NCBI GenBank assembly: GCA_947167635.1
Contig: CAMVIT010000007.1
Coordinates: 1-64,000 of the forward strand
Length of the DNA stretch: 64,000 nucleotides
DNA from: F23-D06 sp947167635
Lineage (GTDB): Bacteria > Bacteroidota > Bacteroidia > Bacteroidales > WCHB1-69
Direction: 5' to 3'
The position numbers and the translations under genes are program-made. Shown piece after piece: positions 1-8,606 of the stretch (its first letter is position 1; each line of letters starts with the position of its first letter). The notes below the pieces were generated by a model. The model made no database searches and was not told where the DNA came from. It worked only from the letters and a program-made list of their open reading frames with translations.

Positions 1-1810
1 TCTCCATAAAGGGAGGTGTCAAATAGGACTGGATTGTGGCGTATGAACGACGTTTGGCGATGAGACTCTCCCCAACATTGCCGATAGTATAGAGGTAGAA
101 GTGCGGCACTGTGCCTATCAGACGGTCAGGCCAGTCTTTACTGCACAAAGCCACCTGCTTGCGTGGAGTATATTCCAAACTTCCGTGCGTGCCAAAATGG
201 ATGAAAACATCTGCTTGAAAGCCAAAACGGGCCCAAAGGTATGCAGCCACATAGGTATAGGGCGGGGCGGCCTCGGTACCATGGACTATCTGGAACTCGT
301 TGTCACCCAGACCTGCCATCGGCTGAGGCATCAGCACCACATTGCCAAACTGAATACGGGCCACAGCCAGACGACCATCGGAAGTGGACATATAGGAACC
401 CGGGAAGGGTCCCATCAACTTCTCCACCTCCGCAATCATCTCAGGATGAAGTGCTTCCCGCGACCAAGAGTCGTATTGTTTCTTGGTAACCATCAACGGG
501 TCACCATTTTTCATGAAGTCATCAAAAACACCTTGCGCGTATGTGCCCAATACTGAACCTTGGCGTTGCAGCATCTCGCTCAACTGTTCAGCCGATGAAG
601 GAAGTCCTGTCACAGTATAGCCTTCGGCTTTCAAACGTTGAAGAACGGCGAAGAGGGAAGGTACAACCTCCATGCCAGAAGCTGTCAATGACTGCTGACC
701 TGGGCCCTTGAAATACCAGATTACAAGACGCTTGTCTGCATTTCTCTTCTGCCGCAAAGAGATATAGTTGTTTACTGCCTCCACGAAATCGTTCAATCTA
801 CCCGGTTCAGCGTATATCTCCTGCAATCCATCTTTGTTAATACGATGAGAAAAGAGGGCATAGGGACGGATTGCGCCATCAATCTCGGGTGTGACAACAC
901 TCTGGGAGAAGAAACCTCCGCTCATACCCATCTTATCCTTTTCCCACTCCCCTGTCAACTGCGGCACATAGACAGTCGTAAATAGAGGAATATTACGCTC
1001 ACGCAAATACCGGGTGAGAAGATCACCCATACGTCCATGGGCCAGGTTGATGATAGCGGACGGCTGCACCGAGTCGGCCTGTCGGGTGAGAATGAATGCG
1101 TTGACATTTCGGATGGGGTAAACCACATTACCCGTCTTCTCAAGAGCGAGAATCAAATCCAGCGGGTCTCCCATCATACCTGTAACAACAATATGCGGCG
1201 AACCCTCATGATAGAGATTGTGCTTTTTGAGAAACGTTTCATAGTCTTGCAAGCAATTGAAGCCCATCGGTTCGGATTCGGGATCTTTCGGATTCGGATG
1301 ATAAAACTGCTCATCTGCAGCAGGAGCAACGGGCTCGGGGGCAGAAACAAAGAGACGCTTCCCGTCCACATATCGTCGGATGTAGTTGAGCATACTGTGA
1401 TAGTTCTTTCTAGAACGATTGCTCAGATAGCGTGCCAAAGTGTCGGCGGTCACTGAATCTACAGAAATGATGTAGTTGTCGGGATCGGTGGCGGCAGTCG
1501 TCAGCAAATCCGTATGAGAAGAGGCTTCCTCCACCACAGCACGCTGCTCCTCTGTCAGTCGAAGACCCATACCGTTAACCATCACCATATCGTACTTTCT
1601 GAGTTTCTTCAGCTCGTCAAGGCCAACCTCCTCAAGTTTGATAAAACGGCTGTCATTGCTCTTGGATATCTCACCAAGAGTAGTAATCTGATAGTTGACG
1701 AAGGCGATACGCGTCGGAGCTACAATTTTGCGCCATACACAAAACAAGACGAGCAACAATAAAAGAGCTGTTAGAAATAACAATGAGCTTCTCTTCGCAT
1801 TGGAAAACAT
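1..1810 (-). CDS. hmuS: HmuS-type CobN/Mg-chelatase-like heme protein (partial)
   Basis: The reading frame starts at 1810 and stays open to the window edge, so about 603 N-terminal residues are visible and the C-terminus is missing. Residues 1-30 form a hydrophobic signal or membrane anchor. The CobN/BchH large-subunit motif HFGTHGSLEY lies near residue 540, and the family segment AKRRSYATIQSYLTPPF is at the visible end. CobN proteins normally insert cobalt into corrins. When such a gene follows hmuY and hmuR, as here (37 nt after hmuR), it is the HmuS type. HmuS is associated with heme use and has been reported to remove iron from heme without opening the ring. The envelope location and the heme assignment are inferred from gene order. 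No corrin synthesis genes are present nearby. Confidence 0.88.
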   Translation of the reverse strand, partial: MFSNAKRSSLLFLTALLLLLVLFCVWRKIVAPTRIAFVNYQITTLGEISKSNDSRFIKLEEVGLDELKKLRKYDMVMVNGMGLRLTEEQRAVVEEASSHTDLLTTAATDPDNYIISVDSVTADTLARYLSNRSRKNYHSMLNYIRRYVDGKRLFVSAPEPVAPAADEQFYHPNPKDPESEPMGFNCLQDYETFLKKHNLYHEGSPHIVVTGMMGDPLDLILALEKTGNVVYPIRNVNAFILTRQADSVQPSAIINLAHGRMGDLLTRYLRERNIPLFTTVYVPQLTGEWEKDKMGMSGGFFSQSVVTPEIDGAIRPYALFSHRINKDGLQEIYAEPGRLNDFVEAVNNYISLRQKRNADKRLVIWYFKGPGQQSLTASGMEVVPSLFAVLQRLKAEGYTVTGLPSSAEQLSEMLQRQGSVLGTYAQGVFDDFMKNGDPLMVTKKQYDSWSREALHPEMIAEVEKLMGPFPGSYMSTSDGRLAVARIQFGNVVLMPQPMAGLGDNEFQIVHGTEAAPPYTYVAAYLWARFGFQADVFIHFGTHGSLEYTPRKQVALCSKDWPDRLIGTVPHFYLYTIGNVGESLIAKRRSYATIQSYLTPPFME

Positions 1811-1846
1811 ATTGGATATCCTTTCTTTCAGTTTGGGAATATTTGA

Positions 1847-4000
1847 TTATTTGTTGAAAAAACTCTCCACATCAACAGATATACCAGCGGAAAAAGTGAT
1901 ACCGGTGGTTGCTGGAGAGTTGCTGAAATAATATTCAGGAATATAATTGAACAGATTGTCTATGCCGAGGTTTATATGCAGACCTTTCATAATATGTTGA
2001 TTGAAAGCGAACTTCCATATCGTATAGGCTGGATAAGTCACACGCTCGGTCTCTTCAAAGGATGTCAAGGATGTATATTCCTCGCAGGTGACGCCGGAGA
2101 GAACACGACCTGAAAGCACGACCGAGAAGCCGTATTTCTTCCACTGTTTGGCGTAGCAGAGTCGAACAATACCCATGTGAGGACGCGTAGTCGAGATTTC
2201 TGGTTCACCGCGTTGAATAATTTCCTTTGTAAACACATAGGAGAGCCGCACCGCCAAACCAAACTTCCACATTGTGGAAGCGCTAACGTCAACACCTGTT
2301 ACATGCAGCGGCGACATATTGGTATATACCATGCCATTAAGGTCTTGGTTCCAGACAGTGGTGATACGATCACGCACCCGGTTGTAGAAACCTTGTGCGG
2401 TCACATTATAGTCGCCATGAGCGAACTCGGCAGCCAAATTGACATTATGGCTGACCTCGGGACGAAGATCCTTGTTTCCATAAATCATAAAGATATTGGC
2501 CATATCAAAATTCATGTACATCTCTTTGAGTGTCGGAGCGCGGAAACCATTAGCGTAGGAGGCACGCAATGAAAAGTGTTTGAACTTGTACATCAAGTTC
2601 AACTTCGGAGAGATGTGATGAAGACCGGATTCTGAGAAATAGTCATAGCGCAGGGCAGCCACGATGTTGAATCGCTTGTAAGGATTCCAGTCGAACTGTG
2701 TGAAGACGTCGGCAGTATGCTGATAGTGGGCACCATGATTTTCAAACTGGTAGCTCATCAGATAGTCGCGCATATAGTCGCCACCGACAGTGAGCGTATG
2801 TTTCTTTCGGAAAATATGGTTATAAACTGTACGAAGGGAGTGCTGAACATTGCTATAGTCGCGCACATCCAAACGGTCCATCAAAATAAAGTCACTTTTG
2901 TCGTATTGGTCGAATGTATAGGAGAGAGCGACATCGTCTCTGGCAGTGAGGTGCCAGTCGCCTTTGAGTCCGCCGCTGAAGTCCCGATAGCGTTCATGGG
3001 CCATTTCCTGGGTGGCGCGCTCGCGGATGAAGTAGCCCGCACGCGCCGTAAGCTTCAGTTTGTTTTTATAGCTATAGGTCAGACAGTCTTTGACATCCAA
3101 AGAGTGGTATCCGTAAATGGAGCCAAAGTCGCCTTCATTTTTCAGAGTGATGGGCGCACAAGAGGCATATTGTGCTGTCAGCATATTATTGAAGCTCCCT
3201 GCATTGAATCCAACAGAACCGCCATAGCGCTGTTGGTTATGGGAGCCATAATGGCCATTTAAGTTGAGTGACCAAGGCTTCTTGTTTCGTTTGGTGATAA
3301 TATTCACCACTCCGCCCACGGCATTGGAACCGTATAGTGACGAGGCACTGCCCTTGACAATCTCGATGCGGGCGATATTGTCGAGAGTCAGACGACTGTA
3401 GTCTATATTGTCAAGGGTCTCGCCAGCCAATCTTTCCCCATCAATGAGGAAGAGGACGGATGTACCACCGAATCCTTGCATGTTAAGGGATACTTGCTGA
3501 TTCATCGAATAGGTAAACTCGATGCCCGGCAACTCTGTCTGCAGAAGGTCTTGCATATTGCTGGCATCAAGCTGCTGAATCTCCTCACTGGTGATGACAC
3601 GAGTGATGATAGGGGCATCTTTCAGCAGTTTTGGTGTGCGCGTGCCCGTGATCACCACCATGTCAAGGGCTTGATACTGGCAAGTCAGTTGGAAATCCAC
3701 CCTGCCAGACGATTCTTCGGTCACCTTGCGACTCTGACGGTCATAACCATACATAAAAGCCTCCAGCGTGCAGGATTTGCTACTCGGCAGCTGCAGCCGG
3801 TACTGGCCCATAGAGTCCGTGACGGCTGCTACCGAGGGATGCTCCTGCACTGCAACAATCGCCCCAATGACGGGAGTACCCAACTCGTCATATACCGTGC
3901 CAAAGACACTCCGCTGCGCCTGCAAACTGACAGCAGCACACAGGAACAGGGAGAGAATCAGCAACCTTATGGGATAGGTGAACGGTATTTTAAGAATCAT
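1847..4000 (-). CDS. hmuR: TonB-dependent heme receptor HmuR
   Basis: A 717-residue outer-membrane receptor. It has a signal peptide (about residues 1-28), then a carboxypeptidase-regulatory-like domain (about 30-105), the plug (about 120-240, with LYGSNAVGGVVNIIT) and a 22-strand-type barrel ending in aromatic residues. The barrel carries FRAP followed about 25 residues later by NKDL, which matches the FRAP/NPDL box of heme receptors such as HmuR. It probably takes heme handed over by HmuY and imports it using TonB energy. Its start overlaps the hmuY stop by one base (TAATG), which indicates translational coupling, and hmuS follows after 37 nt. Substrate is inferred from family motifs plus operon context. 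Confidence 0.9.
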   Translation of the reverse strand: MILKIPFTYPIRLLILSLFLCAAVSLQAQRSVFGTVYDELGTPVIGAIVAVQEHPSVAAVTDSMGQYRLQLPSSKSCTLEAFMYGYDRQSRKVTEESSGRVDFQLTCQYQALDMVVITGTRTPKLLKDAPIITRVITSEEIQQLDASNMQDLLQTELPGIEFTYSMNQQVSLNMQGFGGTSVLFLIDGERLAGETLDNIDYSRLTLDNIARIEIVKGSASSLYGSNAVGGVVNIITKRNKKPWSLNLNGHYGSHNQQRYGGSVGFNAGSFNNMLTAQYASCAPITLKNEGDFGSIYGYHSLDVKDCLTYSYKNKLKLTARAGYFIRERATQEMAHERYRDFSGGLKGDWHLTARDDVALSYTFDQYDKSDFILMDRLDVRDYSNVQHSLRTVYNHIFRKKHTLTVGGDYMRDYLMSYQFENHGAHYQHTADVFTQFDWNPYKRFNIVAALRYDYFSESGLHHISPKLNLMYKFKHFSLRASYANGFRAPTLKEMYMNFDMANIFMIYGNKDLRPEVSHNVNLAAEFAHGDYNVTAQGFYNRVRDRITTVWNQDLNGMVYTNMSPLHVTGVDVSASTMWKFGLAVRLSYVFTKEIIQRGEPEISTTRPHMGIVRLCYAKQWKKYGFSVVLSGRVLSGVTCEEYTSLTSFEETERVTYPAYTIWKFAFNQHIMKGLHINLGIDNLFNYIPEYYFSNSPATTGITFSAGISVDVESFFNK

Positions 4001-4644
4001 TAATAAGGGTAGATGTAGTGGATAGTGACATAGCCTTTGGTCCCTGTGGGATTCATATAATTGGCAAAGAACAGCAATGCTTGAGTATCATCCTGCAATT
4101 TAAGCACGTAGACAAGATTAGACATTGTATAAATCGGTGGCATAGAACTCAAATCAACATTGAGCCATCGGGAGAGAATCTTATTGACAGGTGAAGGGGA
4201 ATAGACGATATTACCATCCATCATGCCGGACAAGTCCACCATTACAGAATCATCCTCATCTGGGATATATGCATCTACAACTATACCTCCCTCAGAAGCT
4301 TTGTCCAGGGAGACATAGTTGGTTTCACATGCAGCCCCATTATGGGTTTTCACATCATAGCGGTGGAGGGCAAAATCCCAGTTTTCAGGTTCATTCTCAC
4401 CCATCAGGATGTTGGAAGTGTCAATGGTACGGTTCCGCAGGTCAATGTAGGTCCATCGGTCATAGGGTGCAGTATGGACATAGATAGTACCACTATGGCT
4501 GGCCTCATCCACATCCATAAACCCATACTCGTTGGTAGGGATTACCGGTGGATCATCGTAGATGAAAGAGAAAATTCCGTTGCAGGAAAAGGAGAGCAGA
4601 GCAAGGGCAATCAGCCCGAAAAGGAATGATACACTACTTCTCAT
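4000..4644 (-). CDS. hmuY: HmuY-family heme-binding lipoprotein
   Basis: A 214-residue lipoprotein with a short signal and lipobox ending in LLSFSC (Cys21). The fold signature of HmuY is visible: WTYIDLRNRTI, then PENWDFALHRYDVKTHNG, and a C-terminal strand pair ending VTIHYIYPY. HmuY proteins are surface hemophores that bind heme and pass it to HmuR. The P. gingivalis protein uses two histidines, while several Bacteroides homologues use other ligands; I cannot assign the ligands here. The gene lies 27 nt after the calycin-like lipoprotein gene and is coupled to hmuR. Confidence 0.87.
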   Translation of the reverse strand: MRSSVSFLFGLIALALLSFSCNGIFSFIYDDPPVIPTNEYGFMDVDEASHSGTIYVHTAPYDRWTYIDLRNRTIDTSNILMGENEPENWDFALHRYDVKTHNGAACETNYVSLDKASEGGIVVDAYIPDEDDSVMVDLSGMMDGNIVYSPSPVNKILSRWLNVDLSSMPPIYTMSNLVYVLKLQDDTQALLFFANYMNPTGTKGYVTIHYIYPY

Positions 4645-4671
4645 TCAAAAGAATTTATCAACAATTAAGCC

Positions 4672-5490
4672 TCAGTCCTGATTAAAGGCAAAGGTAATGC
4701 TCATCGGCATAGAACCCGGCTGAAGCGAATAGTTCAGAGTCAGCTTGCCATCGGCCAATGTGCCAGACAGCGTGCCGGTGAAATTGACTCCACCAACTGT
4801 CTGTTCAATCTCCTTGGCCGGGATGGTGAAAGTTTTATAATCCGTACTCTTAACAGAAACATCCTCAACAAGGATTTCTGGAATAGACATTTGGCCCTCA
4901 CCCATAGCCGGTAGAGTGATTTTGACATCATCGTCATCATCAACAGTGACCTTTATCGTAGCCTCAACGGGATCATAAGCATTAGCACCTACTGTCATGG
5001 TGACTTTGCCTGGATAGGAACCTGCAACGTAAAGAGAGAGAGCTGCTTGACCAGTCTTGAAAACGATGGTGGTGCCGTTCATCAGATCGGGAATGGTAAT
5101 GGTCATAGTCATCACTTTACTACCGCTAAGCGTAGCGGTCATAGAACAGGAGAAGGTGTTCGGCTCTCCGCTATGGGAGGTCATGGTGAACTCGCCGTCA
5201 CCAACAAGACTATAAGTACCACCCTCCTTGGTTACCAAAACATCTTTCATGATAAGGTTTCCCCATGTGGACGAGGTGTAAGACAAAGAGACGGTATTGT
5301 CAGAGGTTTGAGAGAGAACGAGGGACTCTTCGGCAGTGAACTGGTCCTGGAAAAAAGCACAGCTGGCGAGAGAATAGCCTTTATAGGTTCCCGCGACCTC
5401 CTCAGCGGGCTTCATCCTGTGACAGGATACACAACATACAGCCACCATGGCGATGGCAACAACAATCAGATTTAAATTTCTTAACTTCAT
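4672..5490 (-). CDS. Calycin-like domain lipoprotein, first gene of the heme operon
   Basis: A 272-residue lipoprotein with a signal peptide and lipobox ending in CCVSC (Cys23). The rest reads as two related beta-rich halves: about residues 33-150 starting AGTYKG, and about 155-270 starting AGSYPG. Each has many Thr/Ser-rich strands, like the Bacteroidota calycin-like barrel family. Calycins often bind small hydrophobic ligands, so a heme or porphyrin role is possible given its place directly behind the heme-operon promoter, but that is inference. An acidic stretch of five aspartates sits near residue 186. It could instead be a structural surface lipoprotein. Confidence 0.7.
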   Translation of the reverse strand: MKLRNLNLIVVAIAMVAVCCVSCHRMKPAEEVAGTYKGYSLASCAFFQDQFTAEESLVLSQTSDNTVSLSYTSSTWGNLIMKDVLVTKEGGTYSLVGDGEFTMTSHSGEPNTFSCSMTATLSGSKVMTMTITIPDLMNGTTIVFKTGQAALSLYVAGSYPGKVTMTVGANAYDPVEATIKVTVDDDDDVKITLPAMGEGQMSIPEILVEDVSVKSTDYKTFTIPAKEIEQTVGGVNFTGTLSGTLADGKLTLNYSLQPGSMPMSITFAFNQD

Positions 5491-5534
5491 AGAGATTTAG
5501 TATTTAATGATTAATAATTCATTCTTTTCGGCGG

Positions 5535-5542
5535 CAAAAATA
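5535..5542 (-). promoter_or_regulatory. -7 box of the heme operon promoter
   Basis: TATTTTTG on the minus strand, a match to the Bacteroidota -7 consensus TAnnTTTG. It lies 45 nt upstream of the calycin-like gene, with a TTG about 16 nt further upstream as a possible -33 element. I could not recognise a clear Fur operator by eye. Confidence 0.6.
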
Positions 5543-5786
5543 GACTTTTCGAATTTCTCAATTCATAACCATTACTGATGAATCGGATTGGTTTTAATAC
5601 CCACAAGCAAGGAGTGAGCAGGATACGCATAGAACTTAAAAAGTGAATGGGGAAACCTATCGTAATACTATATATCTCTATGTGATTTGCCACTCAAATC
5701 AATTCGGATAAAAATTCGCCACGGAAGGGTCCATTATCGTATTATGGTTTTGCCGTTTTATGACAATCGTCTTATGATAAAATTTG

Positions 5787-5794
5787 TATCTTTG
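5787..5794 (+). promoter_or_regulatory. -7 box in front of the AAA-ATPase remnant
   Basis: TATCTTTG, a match to TAnnTTTG, 22 nt before the remnant's ATG. It may now drive the downstream FG-GAP genes, since no other box was seen between 5794 and 6004. The rest of the 5543-5786 gap holds nothing else I recognise. Confidence 0.55.
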
Positions 5795-5816
5795 CGGCTC
5801 CACTAATAATCTTCTT

Positions 5817-5985
5817 ATGAAAAATCCCTTTGTTACCAATGGTTATATTAGTTCTGAGTATTTCTGCGACCGGACTAAAGAGACAACAGAAATCACGAAT
5901 CTGATGACAAACGGCAACAATCTCGCTTTAATATCCCCACGTCGTTACGGAAAGACAGCCTGATTCGGCACAATTTCAAATATGA
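5817..5985 (+). pseudogene. 5' remnant of an AAA-type ATP-binding protein
   Basis: The frame opens MKNPFVTNGYISSEYFCDRT and runs to LALISPRRYGKTA, which is the N-terminus of the common Bacteroidota ATP-binding (AAA-like) family up to its Walker A motif. It then hits TGA at 5961. Restoring one base after GKT gives GKTGLIRHNF, the expected continuation, so a single-base deletion broke the frame. Even the restored match ends within a few residues, directly before the next gene. So the gene is both frameshifted and truncated. The rest of the family protein (normally a few hundred residues) is absent. Confidence 0.8.
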
Positions 5986-6003
5986 AAAGAGAATAAGACT
6001 TAT

Positions 6004-8592
6004 ATGGCAAGATGGTTTTGGACATGTTTGCTCTGCCTCGGCATCACGACAGTCACACTGGCGCAAGTCACCCTCCCCGACAACATGGTGGTGGCCAACT
6101 GCGCCACGGAAGTGACGCAGCAACCTTGGGATGCTCAAGTCTTGCATGCAGCCGAGGGCATTCATTTCTATTTTGTTCCCATCGTAGGCGACATCAACCA
6201 CGACGGTATCGTGGAGATTGTAGCGGCGAAAGCTGTCACCAACGACCATTATACCACTCAAGTGAGCATCTATCGGGGTACCGACTTACAGCAGATCGGC
6301 ACTATCAATGTGTCACAGAAAATCTATGCAGGTTTTTCAGGCCCTATGGCTATTGTGCGTTATCCAAACGGAAACGGCGGAGTGCAGGGTGCCATTGTCC
6401 TGCACTGTTATGACAACAAGCTCCGCTCTTACGACATCCACGGGCAGCTGCTGGCCACCTCCGATGTAAACACTCCATGCGAGGGCGTCGTCTCCGTGGC
6501 CGACTTCAACAGCGACGGCTGGCCGGATCTCTACATTGGCAACGCCGTCTATGACGCTGCCACGCTCACCAGACTCTGCGCCGGTCCGTCCAATGGCAAC
6601 ATGGGACGGAGTTGGCGGAACTCGAGCAGTGAGCATGGCCGCAGCGCCATGTCCTTCGCAGCGAATGTGTTAGGGGACTCCATCCCTGAACTAATCTGCG
6701 GCAACACAATATACAATGTAAACATTGTCAGTCGCACCAATGTCTCCCTCAACAGTATTACCGCACTCAAAACAATAGCCATACCCTCCCGCATCCCTCA
6801 GGACGGAAATATTGCCGTTGCTGACTTCAACCTCGACGGACAGTTGGACATCATGGTCATCATCGACGGAACCTCTTCCGAAACCATGGACTCCGCCTAC
6901 ATTTATGCCTTCGACCCAGTCTCTGAAAACATACTGTTCGTCCACGGACATTACGCCAAAACCATCGGATACCCTTTGGTGGGCGATATTGATGGGGACG
7001 GATATTTAGAGTTTGTCTATATTGACTATAAAACGCCGGTGAGCAATTCCCGCATCACGGCAATGAAGTTCCTCCCGCAAACGGGACTACAGACCAAGTG
7101 GCAGGCCACCCACACCGATGGCTCGGGACAGACCTCCATGACACTATTCGACTTCAACCAGGATAACATCATGGAGATTGTCTATCGTGACGAGTCAAAC
7201 TTACGCATCATCAACGGTAGCGGGACAAGTCATGTAACGGGAAACGACACCGTTTCCTTCTACAACCTTTACACTAAGAGCATGTCTGCCGGCACATGGA
7301 AAGAGTACCCCGTGGTGGCAGACGTAAACGGTGACGGTGCCGCGGAGATTGTTTCCGTAGGCAACTTCCAACTCAACTTCTTCAAGTCCTCTGGCTCTCC
7401 CTGGGCACCCGCCAGGCCCGTGTGGAACCAGTACATGTACAACGTCACCAACGTCAACAACGACCTCACCATACCGGCATACAACTTCAATCCCGCCACC
7501 ACCTTCACCGACCCGCAGGGTGTGGTGCGCCGGCCCTTCAACAACTTCCTCCAGCAGGCCACCACGCTGGACGAGTACGGGAGGCCGTTCATGCCCTTAG
7601 CCAATGTTTCCGCAACCACTGACACCTCTGTCATGCACGCAAACGGCACTTACATCTTTACGTTCCGGTTTTGCAATACAGGGAGTCAAATACTGACCGC
7701 ACCCTACCCTATCGCTTGTTATGCCAATTCCTATATGGGACCACTGCTGACGACGGAAACCATCACCTCCTCCCTGTCACCTGACAGTTGCCTGACATGG
7801 ACCCTGCACTTAACCGACGAAACCTTGCAAGGTTTTGGTGACCTGCAGCAGATTGTGGTCTCCCTGAACGACCATGGGACTGGTATTGCACAGAATGGAG
7901 GACAACAAACCGAGTGCGACACCACAGACAACATATTCATCTTCCCGGCATCACCGTGCCTCATACCACGAGACACTGTTGCTGCCGACGTGTGCATACA
8001 CGAACCCTATTCCGACGCAAACTTCGACATTGCAGCGACAGAGACCGCTCTCGCCGGTGAGCAGTATTTCACCCGGACATATACAGTGGGAGAATGCGAC
8101 AGTGTGATTGTATTACATTTGCGTGTGCATCCTGCATACAACCTGCAACTTTCGGAGACAATGCCGGAAGACATGGACTACGACAGGCATGGGATTCACA
8201 TCGGAACAGAGTCATTGACCGGGCTCGGACAGTTTGACACGACGCTGTTCATGCAGAGCATATACGGGTGCGACAGCGTGCTCCATATCAGCATACATTT
8301 ATCCTCACCGATGTTTGCGCTCTATCTGCCCAATGCCATCACGCCAAATGGCGACGGCTTGAACGACGAGTTTTTCATACCCGAGAAACTGCAGTCACAA
8401 ATGTCCAAATTCGAGATCCTCATATACAACCGATGGGGCGAGGTGGTCTTCTTCTCACAGGACAAGGGTTTCCGATGGGACGGCAGTTATCGCGGAAAGA
8501 TTTATAAAAACACAGTGTATCAATACATGATACGCTGCAAAGATTTAATGGGGTGTCAACTGCAATACAAAGGAAGTTTAACCGTATTATAA
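6004..8592 (+). CDS. Secreted FG-GAP/VCBS-repeat protein with T9SS type B sorting domain (copy 1)
   Basis: An 862-residue protein with a signal peptide (about 1-21, ending TTVTLAQ). At least six repeats of the calcium-binding DxNxDG type follow (for example VGDINHDGIVEIV, VADFNSDGWPDLY, VADVNGDGAAEIV), typical of FG-GAP beta-propeller blades. A conserved module, VWNQYMYNVTNVNNDLTIP followed by RPFNNFLQQ, comes next at about residues 475-535. The last 85 residues (LPNAITPNGDGLNDEF then IYNRWGEVVF) are the gliding-motility/CHU_C type B sorting domain that targets proteins to the T9SS. Probably a surface or released adhesin-like protein. Ligand unknown. It shares a perfect 144-bp block with the next gene. 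Confidence 0.9.
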   Translation: MARWFWTCLLCLGITTVTLAQVTLPDNMVVANCATEVTQQPWDAQVLHAAEGIHFYFVPIVGDINHDGIVEIVAAKAVTNDHYTTQVSIYRGTDLQQIGTINVSQKIYAGFSGPMAIVRYPNGNGGVQGAIVLHCYDNKLRSYDIHGQLLATSDVNTPCEGVVSVADFNSDGWPDLYIGNAVYDAATLTRLCAGPSNGNMGRSWRNSSSEHGRSAMSFAANVLGDSIPELICGNTIYNVNIVSRTNVSLNSITALKTIAIPSRIPQDGNIAVADFNLDGQLDIMVIIDGTSSETMDSAYIYAFDPVSENILFVHGHYAKTIGYPLVGDIDGDGYLEFVYIDYKTPVSNSRITAMKFLPQTGLQTKWQATHTDGSGQTSMTLFDFNQDNIMEIVYRDESNLRIINGSGTSHVTGNDTVSFYNLYTKSMSAGTWKEYPVVADVNGDGAAEIVSVGNFQLNFFKSSGSPWAPARPVWNQYMYNVTNVNNDLTIPAYNFNPATTFTDPQGVVRRPFNNFLQQATTLDEYGRPFMPLANVSATTDTSVMHANGTYIFTFRFCNTGSQILTAPYPIACYANSYMGPLLTTETITSSLSPDSCLTWTLHLTDETLQGFGDLQQIVVSLNDHGTGIAQNGGQQTECDTTDNIFIFPASPCLIPRDTVAADVCIHEPYSDANFDIAATETALAGEQYFTRTYTVGECDSVIVLHLRVHPAYNLQLSETMPEDMDYDRHGIHIGTESLTGLGQFDTTLFMQSIYGCDSVLHISIHLSSPMFALYLPNAITPNGDGLNDEFFIPEKLQSQMSKFEILIYNRWGEVVFFSQDKGFRWDGSYRGKIYKNTVYQYMIRCKDLMGCQLQYKGSLTVL
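7449..7592 (+). repeat. 144-bp perfect repeat, copy A
   Basis: Identical base for base to 10007-10150. It encodes the NVNNDLTIP to DEYGRPF module in both paralogues, while the flanking coding sequence has diverged at many positions. Confidence 0.95.
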
Positions 8593-8606
8593 GTGCGCTA
8601 ACCTCC

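Noticed and set aside
1..1810. Cobalamin synthesis CobN
   Set aside because: The order HmuY-HmuR-chelatase and the absence of corrin genes favour HmuS, although the protein family is the same.
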